Part shown: positions 17,666 to 25,531 of the stretch, one piece after another
Layout: the number at the start of each line of letters is the position of its first letter
How positions within the stretch are numbered: the first letter of the stretch is position 1
Origin: Sphingobium sp. AP50
Lineage (GTDB): Bacteria > Pseudomonadota > Alphaproteobacteria > Sphingomonadales > Sphingomonadaceae
Reading direction: 5' to 3'
DNA: 64,000 bases
Assembly (NCBI RefSeq): GCF_900109095.1
Contig: NZ_FNYZ01000022.1
Span: 21,524 to 85,523, forward strand
The notes under the pieces: generated by a model
What the model was told of the DNA's origin: nothing
What the model saw: only the letters and a program-made list of their open reading frames with translations
Databases searched by the model: none
Made by a program: the position numbers and the translations under genes

Positions 17666-17697
17666 GATTATCTCCTTCAATGTAGGGACATATTCAG

Positions 17698-17722
17698 AAC
17701 ACCCAGCCAATCATCGCGTTCC
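17698..17722 (-). promoter_or_regulatory. EcfG-type promoter for CsbD-like gene
   Basis: Minus strand GGAAC (17722-17718), 16 bases, TGTT (17701-17698). Transcription would begin about 25 bases before the start codon. Confidence 0.6.
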
Positions 17723-17755
17723 CTTTTCCACCTTATATTCGAACTAAGATAAATC

Positions 17756-17769
17756 TTGATCATGATCAG
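17756..17769. promoter_or_regulatory. FNR-type palindrome (TTGAT-CATG-ATCAG)
   Basis: Centre is 40.5 bp upstream of the -35 of the CsbD-like promoter, nearly the same spacing as the box in front of the glycoconjugate cluster (39.5 bp). It lies just downstream of the ankyrin gene stop. Confidence 0.5.
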
Positions 17770-17773
17770 TTTT

Positions 17774-18307
17774 TTACAATGATTTTGGCGAGAGAACTTG
17801 TTTTGCAGTAAGGCGGGTAGCAATATCCTCCCTCCCTTGAGCAAGCGCCAAGGCCGCCGCATCATTCCCATCCTGGGCTCGCAGAGCGGGATTTGCTCCC
17901 GCTTTAAGAAGCAGATCGATAACAGGCTCGCGGCCAAACAAAGCGGCCATCATCGATGCGGTCTGACCGGCGCGGTTGCCATGGTCAGGATCAGCACCGG
18001 CCTTGAGCAGGGACTTTGCTATGTTTTCATTGCCTTTGAAGGCGACGCCCATCAACGCAGAATTTCCTTCGTTTGCAACGCCGTCTGGCGCTGCGCCTAA
18101 TGAAAGGAGAAGATCAGTCGTTGTTTCATGGCCATGATAGCTTGCCAGTATGAGGCTGCTATGCCCTTTTTCATCGACTGCCTCTATGTCCGCCCCCGCT
18201 TGCAGAAGCGCAGCTATCATATCATCACGGCCAAGCCGTGCTTCTTCAAATAGCAAGGATTGCAGTCGCTCTGCAGAAGGCAGCGGCGGCCTAGGGTCGT
18301 TTGACAT
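17774..18307 (-). CDS. Ankyrin repeat protein
   Basis: About 177 residues with four to five ankyrin repeats of 33 residues: MIAALLQAGADIEAVDEKGH, TTDLLLSLGAAPDGVANEGN, IAKSLLKAGADPDHGNRAGQ and VIDLLLKAGANPALRAQDGN. No signal peptide is seen. Similar ankyrin proteins are commonly paired with catalases, where they may help activity; the partner here is not adjacent. Start 18307 (MSNDPRPP) is preferred; 18331 is also possible. Confidence 0.88.
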   Translation of the reverse strand: MSNDPRPPLPSAERLQSLLFEEARLGRDDMIAALLQAGADIEAVDEKGHSSLILASYHGHETTTDLLLSLGAAPDGVANEGNSALMGVAFKGNENIAKSLLKAGADPDHGNRAGQTASMMAALFGREPVIDLLLKAGANPALRAQDGNDAAALALAQGREDIATRLTAKQVLSPKSL

Positions 18308-18693
18308 GCCCGGCGTCATGCTTCTATGCATCTAGCCTCGACAAACGCCGCAGCATCGAGGTCGGCGACAAGCGCGCGATCCCAAAAACGGACCTGATCG
18401 GGCAATTCAAGGACGGCTTTAGCATAAGCAGCGCTGGCGATGGCGATGATACCCTCGTCGCGATTCATTTCGGCTACGCTGGCGGCTTCTACCAGTTTCA
18501 GGCTGTTCTGATCAGCCCAAACGGGGACGCCCTGCTACGGAGTGAGTGTGGTTCCTCTTCCTACCTGATGAACTTCGTCACCGTCACCAAATCGATTCTC
18601 AAACTCGCCCGCTCGAATGGGAAATTTCCGATCGCCCATTTTGGGAGAGCTTTTCACAGCAGCGCGATCCTTGCGCCCGTCAGGGGGCCATAG
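18301..18693 (+). CDS. Hypothetical protein, start uncertain
   Basis: The plus frame between the ankyrin and Crp/Fnr genes has GC-rich third positions and a protein-like sequence (DTLVAIHFGYAGGFYQFQAV, SYLMNFVTVTKSILKLA), so it is probably coding or a remnant. The only ATG near the 5' end (18301) overlaps the start of the divergent ankyrin gene and gives an unconvincing N terminus, so the gene may be truncated. No family is recognised. Confidence 0.35.
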   Translation: MTCPASCFYASSLDKRRSIEVGDKRAIPKTDLIGQFKDGFSISSAGDGDDTLVAIHFGYAGGFYQFQAVLISPNGDALLRSECGSSSYLMNFVTVTKSILKLARSNGKFPIAHFGRAFHSSAILAPVRGP

Positions 18694-18896
18694 CCATGAA
18701 GAGGGCTCCTGTGTGCCAGTGAGAGAGCGCACGAAATTCAAGCATCGTCGACCAACCATCCGGTGCCCGTGCTGTTGCATCACGCTGACGCAGATTAACA
18801 AACATCATAGCGAAAGATCATGAGCGCGGGATCGCACGGCCGGCTTTTCGGTTTAGCACAATCGGATCATTGACTGCGAGGATCTGCTGCTCGACC

Positions 18897-19643
18897 ATGT
18901 TTCTGGACCGTTTTCTTGCCAACCGCCGTGGCGTCGATCTCACCAATGAGGAAAGGTCGCTGCTTGAAGGCGCGATCAGCGAAATTCGATCGGTGGAACC
19001 GCGTCGTACGATCATCGAAGCAGGGGAGAAAGTTTGCGCCAGCACCTATTTGCTGGAAGGCATATTATCGCGATTTATCGACGATAAGAAAGGTTTGCGA
19101 CAATTGGTCGCCGTCCATGTGCCCGGAGAATTCGTGGATCTGCACGCTTATCCCATGCGCGAGCTTGATCATTCTGTCGGCACCTTGACCGCGGCAACCG
19201 TCGCTATCGTTCCGCACAGCGCCCTCGAGAAAATTTTGAATCCGCGGCCGGAGCTCGCTCGAAAGCTATGGTTTTCTACCCTGATCGATGCAGCAATGCA
19301 TCGTGCCTGGTTGTTTCGGGTTGGCCGGCTCGATGCGGTAGGCCGGATTGCGCATTTTCTGTGTGAGATCAATGCGCGCCTCGAAGCTGTTGCCCTTTCC
19401 GACGGGCGGCGCTTCGTGCTGGCTCTCACCCAAAGCGATATTGCCGAAATATGTGGATTGACCACCGTCCATACCAACAGAGCGTTTCGTCAACTGCGCG
19501 AGGCGGGGCTTTGCAACATGCGCGCCTCGCTGGTCGAAATTGAGGATCTCTCCGCCCTCATGCGGCGCGGGGATTTCAGTCCCCACTATCTGTATCTGGA
19601 ACAAAGTCCGCTTTCTAACAAAGATGAGGAAGAGTTGAAATGA
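18897..19643 (+). CDS. Crp/Fnr family transcriptional regulator
   Basis: A 248-residue regulator: N-terminal cyclic-nucleotide-binding-like beta-roll (residues 25-140), long dimerisation helix and C-terminal winged helix-turn-helix with TQSDIAEICGLTTVHTNRAF. The recognition helix has H-T-N-R where FNR has E-T-I-S-R, and there are no clustered N-terminal cysteines, so it is not an iron-sulfur FNR. It belongs to the large alphaproteobacterial group of orphan Crp/Fnr proteins that act as stress regulators. Its start is taken at MFLDRFLANR; a slightly earlier ATG exists at 18870. The next small gene overlaps its stop. An FNR-type box lies 360 bp downstream, before the glycoconjugate cluster. Confidence 0.9.
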   Translation: MFLDRFLANRRGVDLTNEERSLLEGAISEIRSVEPRRTIIEAGEKVCASTYLLEGILSRFIDDKKGLRQLVAVHVPGEFVDLHAYPMRELDHSVGTLTAATVAIVPHSALEKILNPRPELARKLWFSTLIDAAMHRAWLFRVGRLDAVGRIAHFLCEINARLEAVALSDGRRFVLALTQSDIAEICGLTTVHTNRAFRQLREAGLCNMRASLVEIEDLSALMRRGDFSPHYLYLEQSPLSNKDEEELK

Positions 19644-19840
19644 AGGATAATCAATCCGTCGAACCCTTCGCCGACGCCGGGGTTGCCGCAGTGGAAGATG
19701 GGCACGTCGTTCTCGATGGCCCGGATGGGATCGCAATCACTCTGACACCACAAGCCGCCGTGGCAACGGGACGTAGCCTGGTTGAAGCTGGTGAGGCGGC
19801 TTTGGAGCAGACAAAGGGCGCTGATGAAGCCAACTCATAG
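19640..19840 (+). CDS. Small protein coupled to the Crp/Fnr regulator
   Basis: A 66-residue acidic protein (FADAGVAAVEDGHVVLDGPD, ITLTPQAAVATGRSLVEAGE) beginning at an ATGA overlap with the regulator. The pattern suggests a small beta-plus-helix fold. No family is recognised; tight coupling implies joint expression with the regulator. Confidence 0.6.
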   Translation: MKDNQSVEPFADAGVAAVEDGHVVLDGPDGIAITLTPQAAVATGRSLVEAGEAALEQTKGADEANS

Positions 19841-19999
19841 CATGGCAATTATTTTCTGCTTTGGGGAACATATAGTCTTTTGACTGAAGACTTCATGATG
19901 GAAGGGCCCGATCTAAATCTTTTACGTATTCGTTTCGTAAATTTCGACCTAAAGGGCAGCATCCCGATTGAAGGGATCGATTAGCCATAAAAGCGGAAG

Positions 20000-20013
20000 T
20001 TGATTTTTATCAA
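20000..20013. promoter_or_regulatory. FNR/FixK box, exact consensus (TTGAT-TTTT-ATCAA)
   Basis: An exact TTGAT-N4-ATCAA palindrome in the 278-bp space between the Crp/Fnr operon and the glycoconjugate cluster. The centre is 39.5 bp upstream of the cluster's predicted -35 element. Confidence 0.65.
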
Positions 20014-20045
20014 TGTGAATCCCGGCTGTGCAACGTCACCGCCTT

Positions 20046-20070
20046 GGAAATTTTATACAGCGGCAACGTT
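20046..20070 (+). promoter_or_regulatory. EcfG-type promoter for glycoconjugate cluster
   Basis: GGAAA (20046-20050), 16 bases, CGTT (20067-20070), one mismatch from consensus. Transcription would begin near 20078, about 40 bases before the first glycosyltransferase. Confidence 0.6.
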
Positions 20071-20118
20071 TAGACATGGACTGATGGCACTTCCTGCACA
20101 TCGCGTCGGGGAGGCAAA

Positions 20119-21225
20119 ATGCGGATCGCGATCATTGCTCATCTGAAATATCGCATCTCCGAGCCGTTCGCCGGCGGTCTCGAAATGCACACGCATATGC
20201 TTGCGCGCTCGTTACGCGAGCGCGGGCATGAAATTACGTTGTTTGCTTCGACGCGCTCGGACCCTTCGCTTGGCGTGGAAGCCATATGTCCAGAGACCTC
20301 GCTTCTGGAGACCGGCATAGCGGAGGCTAATGATGTCGCCTTCTTTCGAGAGCATCATGCGTATCTAGGCCTGATGACCGAACTGCGGTCACGTTCTTTC
20401 GACGTGATCCATAATAACTCCTTGCATTATCTTCCGGTGAGCATGGCCGACACGCTCGCCACGCCCGTCGTGACCACCCTTCACACCCCTCCCTTTTGCT
20501 GGTTGGAAAGCGGCGTTCGACTGAACCGGGGACCTATGACCTATGTCGCCGTATCGCAAGCGACTGCCGCCATGTGGAGCCATGTTGCTAAAACAGATCA
20601 TGTCATCTCGAACGGCATCGACCTTACGCAATTTCCTTTCCAGCCCGTCGCCAGCCAAACGCCCTATCTGGTCTGGTACGGGCGGATCGTACCAGAAAAG
20701 GGATTAGACTTTGCGATCGATGCCGCGCGCCTGACCGGCTTGCCTCTGCGCATCGCCGGGCCGATCTCTAACCAGGGCTATTTTGACAACGCGATCCTCC
20801 CTCGCCTGGGGCTGGATGTTGAATATGTAGGGCATCTGGCCCATTGCGATCTTGCCCGACTTGTAGGCGGCGCGACGGCCGCGCTCTGCACGCCGCGGTG
20901 GGAAGAACCCTACGGCCTTGTGGTAGCTGAAGCCCTCGCCTGCGGCACGCCGGTGGCTTCCTTCCGGCGCGGCGGCGTACCTGCGCTTCTGGGCGAAGAT
21001 TGCGGCGTTCTCGCTGAGCCAGACGACGTTGCGTCTCTCGCGTCGGCTGCGCTTGCGGCTTCGATACTGAGCCGCAGCGCCTGCAGAGTCCATGCTGAGC
21101 GATATTGCGACGCCCAACGCATGGTCGATCAATATGAAGCGGTTTATCAAAAAGTTTCTGCCACTTATACTGACAGCGGCATCGAACAGGCCGTCACCGC
21201 TCCACTTGTTGCGAGCGTGGCGTGA
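20119..21225 (+). CDS. Glycosyltransferase family 4
   Basis: A 368-residue GT-B enzyme. The N-terminal domain starts MRIAIIAHLKYRISEPFAGG with EMHTHMLARSLRERGHE (acceptor side); the C-terminal domain has VWYGRIVPEKGLDFAIDAA, a short nucleotide-sugar loop and the family signature WEEPYGLVVAEALACGTPV (EPxGLxxxEA). It transfers a sugar from a nucleotide or lipid donor with retention. GT4 enzymes next to PIG-L deacetylases occur in mycothiol and bacillithiol synthesis (MshA/BshA), a useful analogy but not proof. First gene of the seven-gene cluster, with GTGA overlap to the next. Confidence 0.9.
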   Translation: MRIAIIAHLKYRISEPFAGGLEMHTHMLARSLRERGHEITLFASTRSDPSLGVEAICPETSLLETGIAEANDVAFFREHHAYLGLMTELRSRSFDVIHNNSLHYLPVSMADTLATPVVTTLHTPPFCWLESGVRLNRGPMTYVAVSQATAAMWSHVAKTDHVISNGIDLTQFPFQPVASQTPYLVWYGRIVPEKGLDFAIDAARLTGLPLRIAGPISNQGYFDNAILPRLGLDVEYVGHLAHCDLARLVGGATAALCTPRWEEPYGLVVAEALACGTPVASFRRGGVPALLGEDCGVLAEPDDVASLASAALAASILSRSACRVHAERYCDAQRMVDQYEAVYQKVSATYTDSGIEQAVTAPLVASVA

Positions 21226-22142
21226 ACTTGGCTGCGTGCGTCTGCGTACCGGCCCGTAATGAGGCGCAGCATATCGGCCAGCTGATCGAGGCCTTGGCAC
21301 AACAGACTGTCCAGAATTTCTCAGCTGCGATCTGTATCAACAACAGTAGCGACGCCACCCGCGCAACGGCGATGAGCGCGATGAGAAAAATCAACGCTCG
21401 ATTTCATTTGCATGTTGTCGAATGCGAGTTCGAGCCCGGTCTTGCCCATGCCGGATCTGCTCGACGTGCTGCGATGGACCTGGGCGCCGAACTGCTTTCC
21501 GCTGGCGGCATTCTCATATCCACGGATGCAGATTGCCGCCCACCAGAAATTTGGGTGGAAGCCAATCTTCAGCATTGTGCAACGGATCATATTGTCGGCG
21601 GCCGTATCGAATTGGACGAACTGGAGGCTGACGCCATGCCGGCGATCTTTTCGATACGTAGTCGCTTCGACGCCTATTGGGCAGCAGTCCGAGCGATTGA
21701 GGATGCGATAGACCCAGTCGAATGGGATATGCCGCCCAGGCATGGTGACCACACTGGCGCGAGCCTCGCGCTATCTGTTGATCTTTACCGGCGCGCTGGC
21801 GGTGTGCCGCTTATTTCCACCGGAGAGGATCATGCTTTAGTGGACGCGGCAATTGCTGCAGGCGGAAGGCTCGTCCACCCCAATGTCGTATGGACGAGAG
21901 CCTCCGCCAGAACAGCGGGACGCGCTGAAGCCGGCATGGCAGCCGACATGCAGCAATGGATTGATTATGCAAACAGCGGGAATGTTCCGATCGTGCCTGC
22001 CCTCGTGCATTGGGAAGCTCGGGCGCGATGGCGCCGGCGAGCGAGGAAGGTGTTGGGGACAACAGCGCTAAGGGAGGCCGAACGATCCCTTGTCCCTATG
22101 CCCTGTGACATGCTGCTTCCAGAAGCGGGCGCAACTGCGTGA
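21222..22142 (+). CDS. Glycosyltransferase family 2
   Basis: A 306-residue GT-A enzyme starting at GTG in a GTGA overlap. It has the family N terminus CVCVPARNEAQHIGQLIEAL, a metal-binding DxD in ISTDADCRPP and a later TGEDHALVDAAIAAGG motif that carries the likely catalytic acid (ED). No membrane spans are seen. It inverts the anomeric bond of its nucleotide-sugar donor; neither donor nor acceptor can be read. Confidence 0.88.
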   Translation: MNLAACVCVPARNEAQHIGQLIEALAQQTVQNFSAAICINNSSDATRATAMSAMRKINARFHLHVVECEFEPGLAHAGSARRAAMDLGAELLSAGGILISTDADCRPPEIWVEANLQHCATDHIVGGRIELDELEADAMPAIFSIRSRFDAYWAAVRAIEDAIDPVEWDMPPRHGDHTGASLALSVDLYRRAGGVPLISTGEDHALVDAAIAAGGRLVHPNVVWTRASARTAGRAEAGMAADMQQWIDYANSGNVPIVPALVHWEARARWRRRARKVLGTTALREAERSLVPMPCDMLLPEAGATA

Positions 22143-23188
22143 ACCGCCCGATCGGATATTATGTGCATCATCATGGCGACGGCCACCGTCAGCGTGCCTT
22201 AGCGATCGGTTCCATGTTGACCAACGTCACGCTTATTGGGACCGCAATGGCGGGGAAGGCGGATCATCTGCCCACTCTCGATCTCCCTGACGACCGCCTT
22301 GGCGAGGATTTCTCCGGCGTGGACCATGTGGAACGGCCGTCGGCGCTGCATTACGCCCCGCTGGATCATGAAGGCATCCGGGAGCGCACCGCACTCATGA
22401 CGGGCTGGATAGCGCAGGCCCGACCGCGTTTGATGGTGGTCGATGTGTCAGTCGAGGTCGCAATGCTGGCCCGGCTAGCTTCTGTGCCCACTGTCTATGT
22501 TCGCTTGAACGGCAGACGGATCGATACAGCGCATCTTGACGCCTTCCGTGGCGCAACCGCTTTATTGGCCCCTTTTCATGAAGCGCTGGACGATGACGAT
22601 GTTCCGGCCTGGGTACGCGGAAAGACTTTCTATGCACCTGATATCGTTCGATCGCTTCCCAGTAGGTCGCACGAAGGCGATGGCGTTGTGCTCGTCATCC
22701 TGGGCCGCGGGGGCGGCATCTCCGACGGCGACAAGTGGGCGGATGCCGCTCGATCGACACCCGGGCGTCGGTGGCGAATTCTCGGTCCCTGCACGACCCC
22801 GCTGGACGTTCCGGGCAATCTCGATTTGCGAGGCTGGGTGGATGACGTCGCTCCGCATATTTGCGGAGCAGACGTGGTCATCGGCGGCGCCGGGGATGGC
22901 GTAGTCAGTGCCGTTTTGACGGCTCGCCGTCCCTTCATCTGTCTGCCTGAAGATCGACCTTTCTCTGAACAATTGTCGAAGGCAAGGAGGCTTACGGCAA
23001 CAGGCGGAGCGATCGTGCGTTATGATTGGCCAGAGCAAGAAGAGTGGCCTGTGTTGATCTTGCAGGCGATCGAACAGGCTGATCACTGGCCAGCCTGCCT
23101 GGCCGACGAGGGCGGCGCGGAAAGGGCGGCCTCTTGGCTCGACAGCCTTCCCTCCGCAACGATCAGAGGCAGGAGCGACATCGCGTGA
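22139..23188 (+). CDS. MurG-like (GT28-type) glycosyltransferase
   Basis: A 349-residue GT-B fold protein. The N terminus GYYVHHHGDGHRQRALAIGS is the glycine/histidine loop of MurG/UGT-like enzymes, and the C-terminal half has GGGISDGDKWADA, ICGADVVIGGAGDGVVSAV and PEDRPFSEQLSKARRL, the donor-binding region of this class. Starts with GTG overlapping the previous stop (GTGA). Related orphan proteins are annotated only as glycosyltransferases. Likely the third sugar-adding step. Confidence 0.82.
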   Translation: MNRPIGYYVHHHGDGHRQRALAIGSMLTNVTLIGTAMAGKADHLPTLDLPDDRLGEDFSGVDHVERPSALHYAPLDHEGIRERTALMTGWIAQARPRLMVVDVSVEVAMLARLASVPTVYVRLNGRRIDTAHLDAFRGATALLAPFHEALDDDDVPAWVRGKTFYAPDIVRSLPSRSHEGDGVVLVILGRGGGISDGDKWADAARSTPGRRWRILGPCTTPLDVPGNLDLRGWVDDVAPHICGADVVIGGAGDGVVSAVLTARRPFICLPEDRPFSEQLSKARRLTATGGAIVRYDWPEQEEWPVLILQAIEQADHWPACLADEGGAERAASWLDSLPSATIRGRSDIA

Positions 23189-24291
23189 TCCAGGATATAG
23201 AGGAGCAATTCACTGACACCGTCGATATCGTCGATCGGCTTGCGACGCTCGGCGCCCGCTATGATGCCGCACCCAATTTCCCTGTCGAAAGCATGGCCGC
23301 TCTGATCAGGAGCGGACATCACCGGCGCTTTGCGCCGCAGGGCTGTGGTGGACAAGCATTCGACAGTGAGGCCGCGCGTAACCGCGCAATGGCAGAGAAC
23401 CTGCGCCAAGTGGGACGTGGAGATCTCAGCATTGGCCGCCTTTATGAAGGGCATGTCAACGCAATGCTGCTATTCGACTGGTACGGCACGAGTGAGCAGC
23501 ATCGCTGGCTGACGCACGCTCTTGATTCCGGTGCCTGGTTCGGCGTGTGGGCGACGGAAAAGGCGCCGGGTGTCAGACTGACACAGGTTGGCAACGCTTC
23601 ACTTTCAGGCGAGAAGATGTTCGCCAGCGGTGCTGGCGGCCTCGATTATGCGCTCGTAACTGCGGCCAGCACGGACCATGCACGGAGGTTGGTCATCGTA
23701 TCCGCCAGCGACAAGGCACGGGCTGACCTGTCTGGATGGCGGGTGCGCGGCATGCGGGCGAGCGTCAGCGGACGCTATTCATTGGAAGGCGTTGCGGTTG
23801 AACCGTTGATGCTGCTGGGCGAGCCAGGGGACTATGATCTAGATCCCCGTTTCACCGCGGGCGCCTGGCGCTTTTGCGCGACCCAGCTTGGCGGCATCGA
23901 GGCGCTGGTCTTGGAGATCCAGCGCTCCATGTGTGATAGCGCGCGCGCGGATCCGGTTCAACGGGCACGCTTTGCTGACGCGGTGGTCGCCATGCGAACC
24001 GCTGGCTTGTGGGTAGCAAAGTCGGCTGAGTCCTTCGCGGCGGATCATGAGAATGCCGTGACAATGGCACGACTGACGCGCAGGGTTGTCGAAAATGCAG
24101 GGTTCACGGTTATGGAAGCGGCTGCGCGCATTCTTGGGACGCAAAGCGCTTTTGACGGGCAGCGTACTGACAAGATCATCCGCGACCTTTCTCTTTATTT
24201 GCGGCAGGGCGGCCCGGATCATGCGCACGATGAAGCCGCCAAAACGCTTCTTGATCACGACATCTGGTCCGGAGGCGAGCGCTTATGGTAA
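23185..24291 (+). CDS. Acyl-CoA dehydrogenase-fold flavoprotein
   Basis: A 368-residue protein with the acyl-CoA dehydrogenase layout: N-terminal helical domain, mid beta-domain with VWATEKAPGVRLTQVGN and LSGEKMFASGAGGLDYALVT (FAD loop), and C-terminal helices with TDKIIRDLSLYLRQGGPDHA. The C terminus resembles the flavin monooxygenase-like branch (type 2) more than true fatty-acid enzymes, and I could not place the usual catalytic glutamate. The ACAD fold includes amino-sugar N-oxygenases, so an oxidation of a deacetylated amino sugar is conceivable (inference). Start is the GTG at 23185 overlapping the previous stop. Confidence 0.82.
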   Translation: MIQDIEEQFTDTVDIVDRLATLGARYDAAPNFPVESMAALIRSGHHRRFAPQGCGGQAFDSEAARNRAMAENLRQVGRGDLSIGRLYEGHVNAMLLFDWYGTSEQHRWLTHALDSGAWFGVWATEKAPGVRLTQVGNASLSGEKMFASGAGGLDYALVTAASTDHARRLVIVSASDKARADLSGWRVRGMRASVSGRYSLEGVAVEPLMLLGEPGDYDLDPRFTAGAWRFCATQLGGIEALVLEIQRSMCDSARADPVQRARFADAVVAMRTAGLWVAKSAESFAADHENAVTMARLTRRVVENAGFTVMEAAARILGTQSAFDGQRTDKIIRDLSLYLRQGGPDHAHDEAAKTLLDHDIWSGGERLW

Positions 24292-24953
24292 TGAATGAAC
24301 CTTTGAGACGCAGTCGTTGGGCAAAGGCGCGCTGGCTCATATTCGCACCCCATCCCGATGATGAAACGCTGGGTGCCGGAGCCTTGATAGCGCATTGCGC
24401 TGCCCATGAACGACTGGGTGGGATCATCTTTCTGACGGACGGAACCGGATCGCATCCTGACAGTACGCCGCGCGTAGCCATAACCCGGCGAAGGGAAGCG
24501 CGCCACGCCATCGGCAGGATGGGCGCCGGAAAAATCTCCACAGTCTGGATGGGCTGGCGCGACGCCCATCCCCATCCTGTCAACAGCAAGATATTTGCGC
24601 GAGACGCTGATCGCATTGCTGCCCTGATCCGCTGGCAACGGATCGATGCCGTTGCCGTGTCAGATCATAGCGAAGCGCATTGCGACCATGTAGCGGCATA
24701 TTATCTGGCTGCAGCTGCTCTGCGCAGAGCAAAGCGCGCTGTCGCCTTGTTCGCTTATCATGTGTGGAGCGAACCACCGCCTGGTGCCCGGCGTGTCGCG
24801 ACGCCCCCCATGCTGTCCGGCCGACGCCGACACGCCCTTCGGGCTCATCGCAGTCAGATGTCGCCGATCCTGGGCGATGGCTTCCGGCTTCCGCGCGACA
24901 AGTTCCGCATGACCGCATGCGACGTCCTCACATTGAGGAGTGATTGCCGATGA
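24285..24953 (+). CDS. PIG-L family (LmbE-like) deacetylase
   Basis: A 222-residue zinc hydrolase with the metal-binding motif APHPDDETLGAGALIA and the second site DHSEAHCDHVAAYYLA (HxxH), plus LTDGTGSHPDS. The family removes acetyl groups from N-acetylglucosaminyl conjugates (MshB, BshB, PIG-L). It overlaps the flavoprotein gene by 7 bases and the methyltransferase by 4. Presence of a GlcNAc-type substrate in the pathway is the straightforward inference. Confidence 0.92.
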   Translation: MVMNEPLRRSRWAKARWLIFAPHPDDETLGAGALIAHCAAHERLGGIIFLTDGTGSHPDSTPRVAITRRREARHAIGRMGAGKISTVWMGWRDAHPHPVNSKIFARDADRIAALIRWQRIDAVAVSDHSEAHCDHVAAYYLAAAALRRAKRAVALFAYHVWSEPPPGARRVATPPMLSGRRRHALRAHRSQMSPILGDGFRLPRDKFRMTACDVLTLRSDCR

Positions 24954-25531
24954 CCGGCTCGAGCCTGCCAGCTGCGTATTTCGATGGCATCTTTGCGTCG
25001 GATGAGGATCCCTGGAATTTGGCATCGAGCGAATATGAGGCCGCCAAGTTCGCGCATACCCATGATGTGCTGTCAGATCGGCGATATGTTCATGCGCTTG
25101 AGGTTGGATGTGCGCATGGCGTGCTGACAAGCCACCTTGCGCGCCTCTGTGACCAGCTTCTGGCCATCGATATCAGCACCAATGCCCTGGCAAAGGCGCA
25201 TGAACGCATTGGCGATCGTCCCGGCATGGCTCTTGCCCGGATGGCATTTCCAAAGGAAGCTCCGGATGACCAGCCCTTTGATCTCATAGTCCTGTCCGAG
25301 GTAGCCTATTATTGGGATCTGGTCGATCTCGACTGTGCAAGCGAGTGGCTGCGCAACAAGGTGAGGTCCGGCGGCCGTGTCATCCTTGTCCATTATACAG
25401 GAAAGACCGACTATCCCCATAGCGGCGATGACGCAGTCGAGATCCTCTGGTCGGCGCTGGACGCAAGTTTTGAGATTGAGCAGACAGAGCGCCGGGATAC
25501 TTATCGGCTCGATCTATGGAAGCGTCGCTGA
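24950..25531 (+). CDS. NodS-like SAM-dependent methyltransferase
   Basis: A 193-residue class I methyltransferase whose opening (YFDGIFASDEDPWNLASSEY) and SAM motif ALEVGCAHGVLTSHLA match the nodulation protein S family. NodS N-methylates the deacetylated, non-reducing glucosamine of Nod factors. Sitting directly after a PIG-L deacetylase, it could N-methylate the amine that the deacetylase exposes. The start is the ATG in an ATGA overlap; an upstream TTG is less likely. Confidence 0.88.
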   Translation: MTGSSLPAAYFDGIFASDEDPWNLASSEYEAAKFAHTHDVLSDRRYVHALEVGCAHGVLTSHLARLCDQLLAIDISTNALAKAHERIGDRPGMALARMAFPKEAPDDQPFDLIVLSEVAYYWDLVDLDCASEWLRNKVRSGGRVILVHYTGKTDYPHSGDDAVEILWSALDASFEIEQTERRDTYRLDLWKRR

